Under the pieces are notes generated by a model. The model was not told the DNA's origin. It worked only from the letters and a program-made list of their open reading frames with translations, and did no database searches. A DNA stretch of 64,000 nucleotides from Enterobacteriaceae endosymbiont of Donacia simplex (lineage in GTDB: Bacteria > Pseudomonadota > Gammaproteobacteria > Enterobacterales > Enterobacteriaceae). The stretch covers positions 125,981 to 189,980 of the forward strand of contig NZ_CP046192.1 in NCBI RefSeq assembly GCF_012568645.1, in the 5' to 3' direction. Positions 63,298-64,000 of this stretch are shown one piece after another. Numbering within the stretch: the first letter of the stretch is position 1; each line of letters starts with the position of its first letter. The position numbers and the translations under genes were made by a program.

Positions 63298-63474
63298 AAT
63301 TTATATAAAATACATTAAAATAATTATGTATTATTTATATATTTATATTATTTTATTATATAAATATTCTATATGAGAATTTTATATAATAAAATAAAAT
63401 TTATAATTAAATAATAATTTTTTTAAAATAAAAAAAATCACTTATTATTAATTTTAAATAAGATTTAAAATAAA

Positions 63475-63505
63475 TTACTCTCTTTATTTAATAAAAAGAG
63501 AGTAA
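63475..63505 (-). terminator. Terminator hairpin downstream of ilvC
   Basis: An 11 bp perfect stem TTACTCTCTTT / AAAGAGAGTAA (63475-63485 with 63495-63505) with a 9-base loop lies 5 bp past the ilvC stop. It is followed on the minus strand by TTTATTTT. It is a reasonable intrinsic terminator. Confidence 0.75.
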
Positions 63506-63510
63506 CTCTT

Positions 63511-64000
63511 TTATTTTTTAATATTAGTTAAAGATTTCATATGAATCATGTAATTTCTTAAAATATAACCTACTTTTTCAATAGGATGATTTCTAATATT
63601 ATAATCTAAATCACGTAAATATTTATTGTTAATAAATTTATTTTTTATTTTTACAATACCTAAGTCTTCTGATGTAAGATTATTGATAAAATTTTTTAAT
63701 AACGGGATAGCATTATTAGAAAATAAATAACTACCATATTCAGCTGTATTTGATATTACTTTATTCATTTCATATAATTTTTTTCTTGCAATAGTATTAG
63801 CTATTAAAGGTAATTCATGTAATGATTCATAATATGCTGATGCAGCAGATATACCAGATTCTATCATTAATTCAAATGATAATTCAATACTACTTTTAAT
63901 AATAGCAATCATTATAATTCCTTTATCAAAATATTCCTGTTCTTCTATATTATTATTTTTAATATTTTTAGTATTTTCAAAATTATTATTTTTGTATATT
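63511..64000 (-). CDS. ilvC: Ketol-acid reductoisomerase, C-terminal part (partial)
   Basis: IlvC converts acetolactate and acetohydroxybutyrate in valine, leucine and isoleucine synthesis. The frame is open from its stop at 63511 to the window edge. Residues upstream of the internal ATG at 63912 continue the family sequence (EEQEYFDKG), so the true start lies outside the window. The segment matches the end of the long enteric class II form: [32 protein letters not shown] and a final RNYMIHMK. The stretch at 63940-64000 is Asn/Lys-rich and poorly conserved. Confidence 0.97.
   Translation of the reverse strand, partial: IYKNNNFENTKNIKNNNIEEQEYFDKGIIMIAIIKSSIELSFELMIESGISAASAYYESLHELPLIANTIARKKLYEMNKVISNTAEYGSYLFSNNAIPLLKNFINNLTSEDLGIVKIKNKFINNKYLRDLDYNIRNHPIEKVGYILRNYMIHMKSLTNIKK

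Noticed and set aside
63511-63912. A separate 133-residue protein starting at 63912
   Set aside because: The frame stays open upstream to the window edge and continues the IlvC sequence, so this ATG is internal.

Overview
This window is a piece of the chromosome of a highly reduced, very A+T-rich gammaproteobacterium of Enterobacterales type, most likely an obligate intracellular insect symbiont of the Buchnera/Blochmannia kind. The evidence is the composition (Lys/Asn/Ile-rich proteins, poly(A) tracts inside genes, A+T-only spacers), near full-length single-copy orthologues of E. coli genes, and gene order that still follows E. coli with genes cut out. The species cannot be named from the sequence alone. 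I see no insertion sequence, prophage, CRISPR array, toxin-antitoxin pair or secretion cluster.

Layout. 1-6207: the 3' end of metK, then gyrA, mutS and the membrane protein gene ybhL. 6333-16193: a stripped dcw cluster (rsmH-murE-murF-mraY-murD-murG-murC-ddlB) that keeps every murein-precursor step of the cluster but lacks ftsL, ftsI, ftsW, ftsQ, ftsA, ftsZ and lpxC. 16200-22717: a DciA-like gene, secA, a long bidirectional hairpin, then dnaJ and dnaK with a well-preserved heat-shock promoter. 23029-32743: pepA-valS-argI, a lone potD, tRNA-Asn, prmB-aroC and a 2-Cys peroxiredoxin. 32744-33668: the largest empty stretch, 925 bp. 33669-43826: rsmC, apaH-apaG-rsmA-surA, djlA, and acpS-era-rnc-lepB-lepA. 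43889-55980: prlC, then rlmB-miaA-mutL-tRNA-Gly-orn / psd / epmA-efp / epmB / groEL-groES, collinear with one E. coli region minus lost genes. 56279-64000: tRNA-Phe, an OmpA with an unusual C-terminal extension, ygfZ, carB-carA and the 3' part of ilvC.

How the genes work together. CarA/CarB supply carbamoyl phosphate and ArgI turns it into citrulline (arginine route). AroC ends the shikimate pathway, IlvC serves branched-chain amino acids, and MetK makes SAM. This fits a nutrient-provisioning symbiont, possibly of a sap feeder (inference). The Mur enzymes, MraY, MurG and Ddl make lipid II, and OmpA keeps its peptidoglycan-binding module, so some cell wall is probably made although division genes are missing from their usual place. 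SecA, LepB and SurA form an export and outer-membrane folding route. DnaK/DnaJ and GroEL/GroES appear to remain under sigma-32-type promoters. EF-P keeps both lysylation enzymes, EpmA and EpmB. MutS, MutL and GyrA are retained for DNA maintenance.

The most unusual points are the murein-without-division dcw cluster, the DciA-like helicase loader, an altered P-loop in MiaA, the OmpA extension, long poly(A) tracts within efp and murD, and preserved heat-shock promoters. I did not find a clearly new biological system here.
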